In this document: positions 16,376-25,192 of the stretch, one piece after another
Layout of the letters: every line of letters starts with the position of its first letter
Numbering within the stretch: position 1 is the stretch's first letter
Assembly: GCA_031551265.1 (NCBI GenBank)
Contig: JAVBNU010000010.1
Location: 3,886-67,885, forward strand
Direction: 5' to 3'
Source: JAVBNU01 sp031551265
GTDB lineage: Bacteria; Cyanobacteriota; Vampirovibrionia; Gastranaerophilales; Gastranaerophilaceae
DNA length: 64,000 nucleotides
The notes under the pieces: model-generated
Told to the model about the DNA's origin: nothing
What the model saw: the letters and a program-made list of their open reading frames with translations, nothing else
Database searches by the model: none
Made by a program: the position numbers and the translations under genes

Positions 16376-17296
16376 TTAATTATAAGAATTACTAAAATAT
16401 CCACTTACTTCAATCACATCTTTTTCAATCTGATTTTTCAACAAGTTTAATGAGCAAAATTTTTGCTCATTTCTTATTTTGTGGAGCGGAACAATTGCGA
16501 TTTCTTCGCCGTAAATGTCTTCGTCAAAATCGAATATATTGGCTTCAAGCAAGTATTCTTCTTTGTTTGATACAGTGGGTTTTTTGCCATAATTTAGGAC
16601 TGATTGATGTGTTTTTCCTCTGACTTCAACTTTGGCTACATAAACACCTTGTTCAATCAGGACAATGTTTTCAGGGTAGATAACGTTTGCAGTCGGGAAT
16701 GAAATTGTGCGTCCGATTTTGTTGCCTTCGACGACCTTGCCTTTAATATAAAACTCGTATCCCAATAAATGGACGGCTTTACGGAAATCACCGGCCTCAA
16801 TCATTGTTCTGATAGTGCTGCTGCTGATAAGCTCATGATTATACGTGATTGGCGGGATTTCAAAGTATTTGTATGAATACTTTTCCTGATGTTCTTTCAA
16901 AAACGCTGACCCCGCCATGTCTGAACCAAATGTGTGGTTAAAGCCTGTTGTGATTGCTTTTGGCTTGAAATATCGGATTAATCTGTCCTCTAAATATTGT
17001 TCGGCTGTTAGTTTGGCTAAATTTTCGTCAAAATTAATAACATAAACGTAATCAACACCAAGATTTGCGATTAAATTCAACCGCTCATCCAGTGATACAA
17101 TGTTTCTTGACTTTGTTTCAGCGAAAAAATCACGCGGTGTATTTTGAAAAGTGACTACAGCCGATTTAGTATTATTTTCTTTGGCGAATTGGACGGTGTT
17201 TTTGATTACACATTGATGTCCGAGGTGCACCCCGTCAAAATATCCTAAAGCCAAAGATAAATTTTCGTTGTTATCAAACTGATAAAAAACTTTCAT
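16376..17296 (-). CDS. ribF: Bifunctional riboflavin kinase/FAD synthetase
   Basis: A 306-residue enzyme that makes FMN and then FAD. The N-terminal nucleotidyltransferase domain has ALGYFDGVHLGHQ and the ISSSTIR block. The C-terminal flavokinase domain has GNKIGRTISFPTANV and ends with the family-typical KIRNEQKF..L.LL..QI..D. Length is normal. It is the last gene of a five-gene minus-strand operon (Zn-finger protein, HEAT-like protein, ruvX, DUF1292, ribF), 11 bases after DUF1292. In many bacteria ribF follows truB; here it does not. Confidence 0.95.
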   Translation of the reverse strand: MKVFYQFDNNENLSLALGYFDGVHLGHQCVIKNTVQFAKENNTKSAVVTFQNTPRDFFAETKSRNIVSLDERLNLIANLGVDYVYVINFDENLAKLTAEQYLEDRLIRYFKPKAITTGFNHTFGSDMAGSAFLKEHQEKYSYKYFEIPPITYNHELISSSTIRTMIEAGDFRKAVHLLGYEFYIKGKVVEGNKIGRTISFPTANVIYPENIVLIEQGVYVAKVEVRGKTHQSVLNYGKKPTVSNKEEYLLEANIFDFDEDIYGEEIAIVPLHKIRNEQKFCSLNLLKNQIEKDVIEVSGYFSNSYN

Positions 17297-17307
17297 ATTA
17301 GTAAAAA

Positions 17308-17598
17308 TTACATTTCTTCTTTAATTGATTCGAAATATTCAGCAACACGCTCAAATTCGGCATCGTCGTCTATACGCTCAAAAATGTAACCATCGCCTTC
17401 TTTAAGAAGTTTCATGACGATTGCCTCTTCGCCTTCTTCGTCGTCGTCACTTTCCGGTTCTTCTTCGTTGTATGGAAGAAGTATGCCATATTCTTGACCA
17501 TCAAGCTCAAGCACGTCTATTACTTCAAATTTAACCACGTTGCCATCGTCGTCTTCTGTCTCAATTAGGGTGTTTTCCAGTTCATCATATGTCGTCAT
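17308..17598 (-). CDS. DUF1292 family acidic protein
   Basis: A 96-residue acidic protein with the DUF1292 (YrzB) pattern: DDDGNVVKFEVIDVLELDGQ, then YGILLPYNEEE, an acidic linker and EAIVMKLLKEGDGYIFERI. Its function is unknown, but it is commonly next to ruvX in Firmicutes, as here (6 bases downstream of ruvX). There is no signal or membrane segment. AAAGGAT provides the ribosome site. Confidence 0.85.
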   Translation of the reverse strand: MTTYDELENTLIETEDDDGNVVKFEVIDVLELDGQEYGILLPYNEEEPESDDDEEGEEAIVMKLLKEGDGYIFERIDDDAEFERVAEYFESIKEEM

Positions 17599-17604
17599 GC
17601 TTTG

Positions 17605-18012
17605 TTATCCTTTCTTGTCCAAGTATTGTTGCAATATTATTCGGGCGCTTTCTATATCTACGAGGAATTTATTTTTTCTGAAATCAACTCTTTGCTCCCG
17701 CAAGTTTTCCTCAGCCTCATATGAGGTCAATCGTTCATCTTCATATACTATATCAAAATCATTTTTTAATAAACTGCCAAAATAGGTACAATCTTCAGCT
17801 TGTTTACCGATAGTGCCGTCCATGTTGATAGGGAGTCCGATGACTATCGTGTTGACGTTGCTTTCTTTGCAAATAACACGAATCCGTTCCAGCGCTTTAT
17901 CTTCGGGCTGGCGTGGTATCATTTCGCAGGGCTGTGCAATAATTTGAAGATAATCACTCAAAGCTACTCCAATGCGCTTTGTGCCGACATCTAAACACAT
18001 GACCTTATTCAT
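17605..18012 (-). CDS. ruvX: RuvX/YqgF RNase H-like nuclease
   Basis: A 135-residue YqgF-fold protein. The conserved N-terminus MNKVMCLDVGTKRIGVALSD has the first catalytic Asp, followed by TIVIGLPINMDGTIG and the ..YEDERLTSYEAE block. The family resolves Holliday junctions and/or matures the 5' end of 16S rRNA. Its start overlaps the end of the upstream HEAT-like gene by 8 bases. Confidence 0.93.
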   Translation of the reverse strand: MNKVMCLDVGTKRIGVALSDYLQIIAQPCEMIPRQPEDKALERIRVICKESNVNTIVIGLPINMDGTIGKQAEDCTYFGSLLKNDFDIVYEDERLTSYEAEENLREQRVDFRKNKFLVDIESARIILQQYLDKKG

Positions 18013-19648
18013 CGCCTGTCCACTCTGTTTCTATAATGTACAGTACTTTTTCTATAAATTCCTGTGAGAATTTTTCCTGATTTTTTTTGGTTTTGACCTG
18101 AAAGATATTTTTTGCCATGAACTCTTGTGCCTGACGCTCTTTTTGGCGCACGAAGAAAGAATACACACTCATTTCCAGCAGATTCATCAAAACATTCGAG
18201 TATGCTTCACTATCATAAATGATGCTATACAGTAGATTAGCGGCTTTATTTTCACCTAAAATGCTGTATAAATATGCCGTCATTAGCAATTTTTCATTAA
18301 TAAGCTCCTGCTCATCCTCAGTAAATAAAGTGAGAAAATATTTTTCGAGCATGCTGTCCAAGAATTTTAAGGTAGGTTCTTTTTTTGAGTTTTGGTACTC
18401 AAATATTTCGGAAAGCATTTTTTGGATGGTATCATTGTCTTCATCGTAATACCAATTTTCGAGTACAGGACACATGTCATAAAGTTTCGCCAAATCCTTT
18501 GCTGAGGGTTTACTTTTTTTGAGGTTTGCTTTGAATATATTTTCTTTTGACTCGGTTAGGTCATTTACGTCTGACATGATGACTTTCCAGCAAATATACT
18601 CGTATGAAATTTTTTCTTTTGAGTTAAAGCATATCTCTTCGGCTGTGTCCAAAATAGATTTCGCGATTTCAGCACTAATTTGGATTTTTGTTTGGTTAAG
18701 ATAAAATCTGTCTACGATTTTCTCAAATTCTGCGATAGAAATCTCGTTGAAGCCGAAAGAATCGACAATACCGTCTTTTAAGTTCACCACAACCGAAAAC
18801 ATCTGAATGGTGTGGTCATCACGAATTCTTGAGACTATAAGACCTTGATTAGACATGCCATCAGGCATGCTTATATAGCATTGATAAATTTTGCCTTCTA
18901 AATTTAGCGTAGAATCGACATCAGGCATTTGTGCCGTAGACAATTTCAGCATGCTAACGCTTTTTTTGATACGTGCCAAAATTAGTTCGTTGTCCTTATA
19001 AATAGCTTTAAATGTGTTTAATAATTCAAGAGCTTTTTTGGATTTTGTCTCGCCTAAAAGCTCAACAACTTTAACAAATTGCGCGGAATCAGGCATTGCG
19101 TAGAGAATTGGCATGAGAAGGTTTACTAACATGTCGCCCTGATAATCGTCTACAAGTGACTCAATCAACAATGTGGCGTCCTCAGGAGGTATAGCGCTGA
19201 TGAAGTCGAGAAAATCAATCTGCAACTCAGGGTTAGTCATGGAGTTTTGCAGCAATATTGTTGTGTCTTCGTTGATGATTGCCTCTGGTTCATCGAGGTA
19301 TTGTTCAAAATTTTCGTACTTCAAAACCACACCCATGTTGCGCATGACTTTGATAAGTTTGTACTTTTGGTAGTCTGCCATGTCTTTTGAGAGCAGGAGT
19401 TTTTGTATATTCTCGTCCAAAACATCGTTTGGAATAATTTCAGTCAGCAGAAAAGAAATTACGCCTAAACGCTTTTCATCCTCGCTTTTCAGCAATTCTT
19501 TTATCAATGTTTCCATCACAAAATCGGTATTTGAGATGGCTTTTAAATTATTTACAATTTCGCTTATATTGCTTTCATTAACTGTGCTTTGTGCCTGTAA
19601 ATTTGCCACAGCAGCTAATATATCGGCGCGGATTAATAGTTTATTCAA
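18005..19648 (-). CDS. Large helical-repeat protein, unknown function
   Basis: A 547-residue protein that is almost wholly alpha-helical. The first half has HEAT-like helix pairs (KYKLIKVMRNMGVVLKYENF; DDYQGDMLVNLLMPILYAMP), and residues about 240-290 form a short beta-rich insert with LNLEGKIYQCYISMPDGMSN. No enzyme motif, signal peptide or membrane segment is seen. It lies inside the ruvX-ribF operon, 15 bases after the zinc-finger gene and overlapping ruvX, so it is co-translated with them. It may be a scaffold; the family is not recognised. Confidence 0.7.
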   Translation of the reverse strand: MNKLLIRADILAAVANLQAQSTVNESNISEIVNNLKAISNTDFVMETLIKELLKSEDEKRLGVISFLLTEIIPNDVLDENIQKLLLSKDMADYQKYKLIKVMRNMGVVLKYENFEQYLDEPEAIINEDTTILLQNSMTNPELQIDFLDFISAIPPEDATLLIESLVDDYQGDMLVNLLMPILYAMPDSAQFVKVVELLGETKSKKALELLNTFKAIYKDNELILARIKKSVSMLKLSTAQMPDVDSTLNLEGKIYQCYISMPDGMSNQGLIVSRIRDDHTIQMFSVVVNLKDGIVDSFGFNEISIAEFEKIVDRFYLNQTKIQISAEIAKSILDTAEEICFNSKEKISYEYICWKVIMSDVNDLTESKENIFKANLKKSKPSAKDLAKLYDMCPVLENWYYDEDNDTIQKMLSEIFEYQNSKKEPTLKFLDSMLEKYFLTLFTEDEQELINEKLLMTAYLYSILGENKAANLLYSIIYDSEAYSNVLMNLLEMSVYSFFVRQKERQAQEFMAKNIFQVKTKKNQEKFSQEFIEKVLYIIETEWTGDE

Positions 19649-19663
19649 AATTAAGTTCCCCGT

Positions 19664-19948
19664 TTAGATGTTATTCCAAAACATATCAAGGATTTTTTGC
19701 GCTTCACCTGAAGGCATTTTATCTTCTAAAATTAGGAATTGTACAGCAATCATTGTGCATTCAGAGCATATATTGACATTAGGACCCTTAACCATTTTAA
19801 CGACTTCGGTGTTGGGTCTTTGGCAAAAGCTGCAATATATAACGGGCAATTTTTGCTGAGCTTGCTCGGCTTGTGCTTGAGCAGCTTCTTCTTTTGCTTT
19901 TTTTCTGCTTTTTGCGCCGCCAAGGCTTATAACTTTATCATCACTCAT
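19664..19948 (-). CDS. Stand-alone ClpX-type zinc-finger protein
   Basis: A 94-residue protein with a charged Ala/Gln/Lys-rich N-terminal half (GAKSRKKAKEEAAQAQAEQA) and a C4 zinc finger like the N-terminal domain of ClpX: YCSFCQRPNTEV, then NICSECT. In ClpX this domain binds substrates and the SspB adaptor. Here no AAA+ module follows, and the C-terminal part EDKMPSGEAQKILDMFWN is short. It might act as an adaptor or a competitor for ClpX substrates, but that is speculation. It is the first gene of the ruvX-ribF operon. Confidence 0.75.
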   Translation of the reverse strand: MSDDKVISLGGAKSRKKAKEEAAQAQAEQAQQKLPVIYCSFCQRPNTEVVKMVKGPNVNICSECTMIAVQFLILEDKMPSGEAQKILDMFWNNI

Positions 19949-20090
19949 TTTTTTGTCCTTTTTGTAGTTTTGTATACATTGGTATGAGAAATTAATACTT
20001 TCTGTACATCATATATTGTATATTATTTTTACAACCTTGCCAAATTTTTAAATTTTCTATATGATTTACGTATACCTGAAGGAGTTATTG

Positions 20091-20675
20091 ATGAGACATT
20101 TATCGTATATAATCGCTTTACTTATAGTAAGTGTTCTAACTACAGCTTGTATAAATAATTTGGCTGTGCAAAAGCTCAATGATAATGCGAAATCATATAT
20201 TGAAAAAGGTGACACGGAGTCTGCGATTTGTCGTTTGAAATCAAGTCTTGAGCTTGATAATCAAATGTATGAAACTCATTATAACCTCGGTATTGCATAC
20301 CTAACAGCCAAAATGTACGATAAAGCTCAAGAAGAATTTAAGGCTACGATTGAATTAAATCCCGGTCTTGACGTCGCTTATTATTCATATGCGATAGCAT
20401 TGGAAGAAGAGGCGATTGCTCTTGAAAAACCTCCTGTTACAGACGAGGATAAGGCCGAAGGTAAAGCAGAACAGCCTCAAGAACTTAGCGTTGAGCAAAA
20501 AGCGTTGATAGTCCAAAAACTCAATGAAGCGATTCAAATGTATGATGGGTTTGTACAACGCACCAAAAGCACTAAAGAGCAAGAAGAAATTAAACAACGA
20601 ATTGAAAGTATACAAAATAAAGTCCAAAAACTAGAGTCAGGCGTGGCTGATATGCCGCAGCAAAACGTAGAATAA
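20091..20675 (+). CDS. TPR-repeat lipoprotein
   Basis: A 194-residue lipoprotein. The signal peptide MRHLSYIIALLIVSV ends in the lipobox LTTAC. Two to three TPR units follow (AKSYIEKGDTESAICRLKSS; YNLGIAYLTAKMYDKAQEEF; AYYSYAIALEEEAIAL), then a Gln/Glu-rich coiled-coil tail. The ATG at 20091 is chosen because AAGGAG lies 6 bases before it; an ATG 30 bases upstream has none. Lgt, the enzyme that lipidates such proteins, follows after 3 bases, so enzyme and a substrate share an operon. Confidence 0.85.
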   Translation: MRHLSYIIALLIVSVLTTACINNLAVQKLNDNAKSYIEKGDTESAICRLKSSLELDNQMYETHYNLGIAYLTAKMYDKAQEEFKATIELNPGLDVAYYSYAIALEEEAIALEKPPVTDEDKAEGKAEQPQELSVEQKALIVQKLNEAIQMYDGFVQRTKSTKEQEEIKQRIESIQNKVQKLESGVADMPQQNVE

Positions 20676-20678
20676 AAG

Positions 20679-21506
20679 ATGTTTCAATCACCTGGAAGTA
20701 CGTTATTTATTATAAATAATTTTCCTATTCACTATTACAGTATTTGTATAGCGATTGCTATTATATGCGGAAGCGCCACATCGTGGTGGATTACATATAA
20801 ATATTATCCGCACATGGACCCCGACGATTTTTATAACTTTACCCCTCCAATCGTTTTGGGCGGCGTAATTGGTGCCCGTCTTTATTATGTCATGCTCACC
20901 TGGGACTATTTCAGCAAACATTTGAACGAAATAATTATGATATGGAACGGAGGCATGGCCATCCATGGCGCAATTGCAGGAGGGCTTATTGTCGGGTTGA
21001 TTATCAGCAAAGTCACGGGAAAAGGGTTTATTGAAAACTGCGACGCTGCTCCCTGGGGGATTATTGTTGGCCAAACTGTCGGACGTTGGGGTAATTTCTT
21101 CAACTCCGAGGCTTACGGTCGCCCGACTGAGTTGCCATGGAAGCTGTACATTGCGCCTGAATACCGTATAGCCGGCTTTGAGGATTATGAATTTTTTCAT
21201 CCAACGTTTTTATATGAATCAATTTGTAATTTTATTATATTTTTGCTGCTTTTCTTTGTGTTTAGAAAAATGTTCCAAAATGTACGCGGCGGCGTGTTTT
21301 TCATGTACTTGATATTATATTCAATCGGGCGAATACTCGTCGAGAGTATAAGACTTGATACGGTGTCGTTCGTACATGGTATACCTTTGCCAACATTTGT
21401 CTCTATTCTGACTATTATTGCTGCAGGCGGGGTTTTAGTCTATATTACAATTAATAGAGATAAATTCAAAAAACAAGGCCCTGTTCCAAGGAAAGCTTTT
21501 AAATAA
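20679..21506 (+). CDS. lgt: Prolipoprotein diacylglyceryl transferase
   Basis: A 275-residue polytopic membrane enzyme that transfers diacylglycerol to the lipobox cysteine. The Lgt signature GRWGNFFNSEAYG is intact, as are GGMAIHGAIAGG and the helix HPTFLYESICN. Seven hydrophobic segments are visible. Its start is 3 bases after the TPR lipoprotein stop, suggesting coupling. It ends with a short basic tail. Confidence 0.95.
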   Translation: MFQSPGSTLFIINNFPIHYYSICIAIAIICGSATSWWITYKYYPHMDPDDFYNFTPPIVLGGVIGARLYYVMLTWDYFSKHLNEIIMIWNGGMAIHGAIAGGLIVGLIISKVTGKGFIENCDAAPWGIIVGQTVGRWGNFFNSEAYGRPTELPWKLYIAPEYRIAGFEDYEFFHPTFLYESICNFIIFLLLFFVFRKMFQNVRGGVFFMYLILYSIGRILVESIRLDTVSFVHGIPLPTFVSILTIIAAGGVLVYITINRDKFKKQGPVPRKAFK

Positions 21507-21553
21507 GATTAGCTTATACTGTTTGTTGTCTTATTTAGCATTATTTTTACACG

Positions 21554-21727
21554 TCACCCCGCAGAGCCTAGCTGTGAGTATTTGAATAAGTGTATTTTGT
21601 GCGGGGTCTTTCTAACAAACACACTTTGCCCATGATGTTCGAAGTACACGATGCATCCTCGTAGTTGGGAAGATACCGCACATAAACACTTATTACTACA
21701 ATTCTACCTTTGGCGCTGCGGTATGAC
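21554..21727. repeat. Foldback repeat, GTCACCCCGCAG family
   Basis: Second copy of the element at 7329-7504. Outer arms are GTCACCCCGCAG and CTGCGGTATGAC; inner arms are TGTGCGGGGTCTTTC and GGGAAGATACCGCACA. The inner sequence TCTTTCTAACAAACACAC resembles TCTATCTAACAAACA in the element at 23936, tying the two families together. The next 150 bases to the rubredoxin gene hold nothing convincing. Confidence 0.75.
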
Positions 21728-21878
21728 AGAAAACTTGGCGTCGAAGTATGTAGTGTGAACCATTGTCCACCACCACGACATTGCTGTCGGATTAACCCAC
21801 CAATCTTTTGCAATAGTCTCAAAATCATGTATAATGATAAGGTAAACTTTTAGTGTATAGACAAAGAAAGGATAAGTT

Positions 21879-22040
21879 ATGGACAAATACAGATGCGTAG
21901 TATGCTATTACTTGTACGACCCCGCAGAAGGAGATTTAGAGCACGGCATTGAGCACGGAACACCGTTTGAATCGCTGCCTGATGATTGGACTTGTCCGCT
22001 CTGTGGCGCTGATAAATCTCATTTCGAGAAAGACGAGTAA
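21879..22040 (+). CDS. Rubredoxin
   Basis: A 53-residue electron carrier with one iron held by four cysteines: [16 protein letters not shown] at the N-terminus and [13 protein letters not shown] at the C-terminus. It is the normal size for a single rubredoxin domain. An AGAAAGGA site precedes the ATG. A monocistronic unit: repeats lie upstream and a terminator at 22118-22150 downstream. It suits an anaerobe, where rubredoxins serve oxygen and superoxide reduction. Confidence 0.95.
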   Translation: MDKYRCVVCYYLYDPAEGDLEHGIEHGTPFESLPDDWTCPLCGADKSHFEKDE

Positions 22041-22117
22041 TCTAAAATACTAACCTCGCCCCTATGCAGGAGAGGTCGCAGTTGTAAGCTGCACAAATCT
22101 AAATAATTTTAAATAGC

Positions 22118-22150
22118 AAAAAAGCCGGCTTATGTAAGTCGGCTTTTTTA
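22118..22150. terminator. Intrinsic terminator
   Basis: AAAAAAGCCGGCT and AGTCGGCTTTTTT form a strong hairpin with a T-run, 78 bases after the rubredoxin stop. In the gap, CCTCGCCCCTATGCAGGAGA resembles the repeat pair at 56332-56613. Confidence 0.8.
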
Positions 22151-22230
22151 TGAGATTAAATAAGTTTCATGAAGTGTGTAAGATTTTTTTATTTATGCAA
22201 TTTTTCGGGCTACGCCCTCAGAATGGCAAT

Positions 22231-22914
22231 TTAGATTATATTTTCTTTGATTGCTTTGACGGCAGCTTGGACGCGGTCATCAACGCACAGTTTTTGTAAA
22301 ATGCTACAAACATGCGCTTTTGCCGTGTGCACGCTGACTATTAATTCTTTCGCAATTTCAGTGTTGCTTTTGCCTTTGACCAAGAGTCTCAAAACCTCAA
22401 ACTCACGTTCTGTCAATTGTGCGCGTGCGTCAGTTATTTCAGCTGAGTTTTTGATGTTGAAATTATCAGGTTTCGGGAATAAATTCAGCGCAATTTTAGC
22501 TACAGCAGGGTCAAGCCAGCCTGCGCCCTGTGCTACGTTTTTGATTACTTCTGACAATGTTTTTGGGCTGATATCTTTCAGGCAATATGCATTTGCTCCT
22601 GCGCCAAGTGCAGCCATAACTTCTTCTTCACGGTCGTGTGAAGTTAGGATTATGATGTACGTCTCGGGTGAAATTTCTCTTGTTTTTTGAGTTGCTTCCA
22701 GCCCGTTCATGCCCGGTAAACCTAAGTCCATCAGTACTACATCAGGTTTTAAATTTTTTATTACCTCAAGCCCTTTGACTGCATCCTCAGCCTCTCCAAC
22801 TACTTTAATATGCTCGTATTCATTTAATGCTGAACGTAGACCTACTCGTGTTAACTTATAGTCTTCGATAATTACTACTTTTACTGTGTCCTGTTTTGTC
22901 TCAAGTGCTGTCAT
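22231..22914 (-). CDS. NarL/LuxR-family response regulator (orphan)
   Basis: A 227-residue two-component regulator. The receiver domain (residues 12-130) has the acidic pair IIED, the phospho-acceptor block VLMDLGLPGMNGLEA, and later LTSHDREEE and YCLKDIS. The C-terminal LuxR-type HTH reads LTEREFEVLRLLVKGKSNTE, then IAKELIVSVHTAKAHVCSIL. No histidine kinase is adjacent, so the partner is unknown. Spacers on both sides are long, consistent with a single-gene unit. Confidence 0.93.
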   Translation of the reverse strand: MTALETKQDTVKVVIIEDYKLTRVGLRSALNEYEHIKVVGEAEDAVKGLEVIKNLKPDVVLMDLGLPGMNGLEATQKTREISPETYIIILTSHDREEEVMAALGAGANAYCLKDISPKTLSEVIKNVAQGAGWLDPAVAKIALNLFPKPDNFNIKNSAEITDARAQLTEREFEVLRLLVKGKSNTEIAKELIVSVHTAKAHVCSILQKLCVDDRVQAAVKAIKENII

Positions 22915-23065
22915 GATGCCTCCTGTATTAAATAACTTTTCAGATTTAAAACAATCTTATATAATCAGAGCGATTATAGATATTATCCAATTGGCTATAC
23001 TTATTTTATTTGCAATAGCCTGACTGGGGAATAGCCAATATGGAATCAGTATGCAGTATGCTTTT

Positions 23066-23187
23066 TTGACGTCCAGTGTCGAAGGAGCAAACCTCACTTT
23101 TCGTGAGGATTTGCATCTTTTCACATCCGATAGGTCAACCTCAACACAAATCGAAAAAACCAATTTTTTGGATCGTGCAGAGGTCTT
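23066..23187. repeat. Diverged inverted copy of the 728-901 MITE-like element
   Basis: The reverse complement aligns with 727-852: AGACC.CTGCAC..T at the end, TTTTTTCGATTTGTG, ATCGGATGTGA.AAGA.GC, AAATCCTC.CGA, GTGAGGTTT and ACTGGACGTCA are shared. The internal CAGTGGTC has decayed. It occupies the spacer between the response regulator and the next plus-strand gene. Confidence 0.7.
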
Positions 23188-23379
23188 TATATTTAAGTAA
23201 AAACCAAACAATTTTAAAACGCTTGTGATTTAGTGTGAATTATTAACATATGTGAAGTTGAATTTTTCCTTGGTGTAGCAGTGTTTTTTCTGTTTATGCG
23301 AAATTTGTTTTCGAAAATGATTAAAGAATTTAAAAAATATTCCGATGATAAATTTGTTAGTGAAATGGAGTATTTAATT

Positions 23380-23859
23380 ATGTCACAAAACATTCCGGTC
23401 GTCGGAACCACATACAACGTAAGCAATTACAGCTTTACACCAACGGGTAATAAGGATATTGATTTGAAAACATTCGCCGAAAAAAATGGTATGAGTGTTG
23501 CTGAAGCACAAAAGATTCTTGAAAATGAATTTAGCACGCTGAATGCAGTAAATGAAACCAATGGACCAAGTATGTCAGGTGGGAAAGATGATGAAGTACA
23601 ATTTAAAGAAGCTTCTGCTAAAGGACAAAGCTCAAGCAGCGGCGGTTTTGATATGCAAGCAATGCTTGAAGTTGCAGAACAAATGAACCTGAATACAACG
23701 ATGATTGAAACATTGAGAGCAGGTGCGGATCAGTTAGCCGAGTTCTTTGAGTTAGCGCTTGGAGTTACTCAGGGCAACTCAACACAAGCGTATCAAGTAG
23801 CAATAACTTCGTTTATTGAAGAAAATCTTGCTGCTCAAAAAGAAGAAGAACAAGAATAA
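23380..23859 (+). CDS. Hypothetical protein, lineage-type
   Basis: A 159-residue soluble protein. The N-terminus MSQNIPVVGTTYNVSNYSFT is followed by a helix-loop-helix with a UBA- or LysM-like look (KTFAEKNGMSVAEAQKILEN). A Ser/Gly linker and a helical C-terminal domain (MLEVAEQMNLNTTMIETLRA) come next, then an acidic tail. The ATG at 23380 is chosen because TGGAG lies 10 bases upstream; longer starts lack a ribosome site. A terminator follows directly. Function unknown. Confidence 0.65.
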   Translation: MSQNIPVVGTTYNVSNYSFTPTGNKDIDLKTFAEKNGMSVAEAQKILENEFSTLNAVNETNGPSMSGGKDDEVQFKEASAKGQSSSSGGFDMQAMLEVAEQMNLNTTMIETLRAGADQLAEFFELALGVTQGNSTQAYQVAITSFIEENLAAQKEEEQE

Positions 23860-23881
23860 AGTATATTAATCAACCCCTCAT

Positions 23882-23912
23882 AAAAAGCCGGCTAATATTA
23901 CCGGCTTTTTTT
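23882..23912 (+). terminator. Intrinsic terminator
   Basis: AAAAAGCCGG, a short loop and CCGGCTTTTTTT follow the gene ending at 23859. Confidence 0.85.
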
Positions 23913-23935
23913 GCATTATGCTGCCCAATAAACTA

Positions 23936-24032
23936 GTCATCCCGTGCTTGACACGGGATCTATCTAACAAACAAGTGTAACTCTTGGCTGGCAGGATCCC
24001 GGATATTTTTCTGTGAAAAATTCCGGGATGAC
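23936..24032. repeat. Foldback repeat, GTCATCCCG family
   Basis: GTCATCCCGTGCTTGACACG at the left and TCCGGGATGAC at the right are complementary ends; the inner GGGATC and GATCCCGG also pair. The inner ATCTATCTAACAAACAAG resembles the element at 21554. It lies between two terminators. Confidence 0.7.
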
Positions 24033-24052
24033 ATGTAGAAAAATTGATACAT

Positions 24053-24089
24053 AAAAAATAGACCCCCTCATGTTTTGAAGGAGTCTATT
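24053..24089 (-). terminator. Intrinsic terminator of rpsA
   Basis: On the minus strand AATAGACTCC and GGGGGTCTATT pair around a 12-base loop, followed by TTTTT, 18 bases after the rpsA stop. Confidence 0.8.
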
Positions 24090-24106
24090 GAAATATTTTG
24101 TATCAA

Positions 24107-25174
24107 TTATTTTTTGATATCTTTAACGCTAAGTGCGATTCTGTGTTCTTGTGGTGTGAATTTTTTGATTAGAACTTCAACTTCATCACCTACGTTGTAG
24201 ATTTCGAACGGGTTAGCGTTGTTTGGTTCCATTTCAGCTACAGGAAGTAAAGCTTCAACGCCCGGGAATATGTTAATAAACGCGCCGAAAGAAGTAATTT
24301 TGTTAACGGTGCCTTTGATTATTTGTCCTTCTTCGAATTTGTTTTCGATTTCTTCCCATGGGTTTTCGCCCATACGTTTCAAGCTTAAGCTGATTCTTTT
24401 CAGTGTGTTGTCTATTTTCAAGATTCTAACTTCGATAGTATCACCCAACGTCAGAACATCTGAAGGGTGTTTAATACGCTGCCATGAAATTTCAGAGATT
24501 GGCAACAGGCCGTCAACGCCGTTGATGTCAACGAATGCGCCGAAGTCTGTGATACGAACGATTTCGCCTTTAACGATTTGGTTCAGTTCTAAGTTAGCCA
24601 AAACATTGTCTACCACTTGGTCACGTTGCTCAGCAAGAACTTGTCTTTGTGAGAAGATTAATTTGTTTTTCTTAGCGTCAGCTTCAAGGATTTTTACTTC
24701 AATTTCTTTGCCGATTAAGCCGTCAAACGGTGTGCCTGTGCGTAATTGGCTTGCGGGGATGAAACCTCTCAACTCAGCAACTTCAACAATCACGCCGCCT
24801 TTAACCATAGCAACAACAGTTGCGAGGATAGAATCGTTGTTCGCTTTCGCTCCTTGTAATGTTTGCCATGCTTGAGCATAGGAAACTTTTTTGAGTGAAA
24901 CGTAAATATCATCGTGGTCGATGTCCGGTTCTTTTAAAACGTAAAATTCTCTTACGTCACCAACTTTTAAAATCTCGTTTATATTTTTGTCGGCTGAGCC
25001 TGTAACTTCTCTGTCCGGAAGAATTGCTTCAACTTTTGCTCCGATATCAACGAGAAAATAATCTTTTTCTCTTTTCACTACTTTGCCTTCGATTACGTCG
25101 GCAACGCTTAACTTTTTGCTGAAAGAGGCTTCTAAAAGCTTTTCAAATTCATCTAGTTGTACTGTTTTTGTCAT
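24107..25174 (-). CDS. rpsA: 30S ribosomal protein S1
   Basis: A 355-residue protein with four S1 RNA-binding domains, beginning near residues 22, 108, 194 and 280. Recurrent blocks are VKGGVIVEVAELRGFIPASQ, ITDFGAFVDINGVDGLLP and ITSFGAFINIFPGVEALLP. It is shorter than the six-domain E. coli S1 and matches the four-domain type of Gram-positives and relatives. S1 helps mRNA bind to the small subunit. It follows ispH by 18 bases on the same strand; an ispH-rpsA association, sometimes a fusion, is known in Clostridia. Confidence 0.93.
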   Translation of the reverse strand: MTKTVQLDEFEKLLEASFSKKLSVADVIEGKVVKREKDYFLVDIGAKVEAILPDREVTGSADKNINEILKVGDVREFYVLKEPDIDHDDIYVSLKKVSYAQAWQTLQGAKANNDSILATVVAMVKGGVIVEVAELRGFIPASQLRTGTPFDGLIGKEIEVKILEADAKKNKLIFSQRQVLAEQRDQVVDNVLANLELNQIVKGEIVRITDFGAFVDINGVDGLLPISEISWQRIKHPSDVLTLGDTIEVRILKIDNTLKRISLSLKRMGENPWEEIENKFEEGQIIKGTVNKITSFGAFINIFPGVEALLPVAEMEPNNANPFEIYNVGDEVEVLIKKFTPQEHRIALSVKDIKK

Positions 25175-25192
25175 TTTTATGTGTCCTTTCGT

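Noticed and set aside
21690..21830. Minus-strand frame with KDWWVNPTAMSWWWTMVHTT
   Set aside because: It runs into the arm of the foldback repeat and has no ribosome site; a remnant is possible but cannot be supported.
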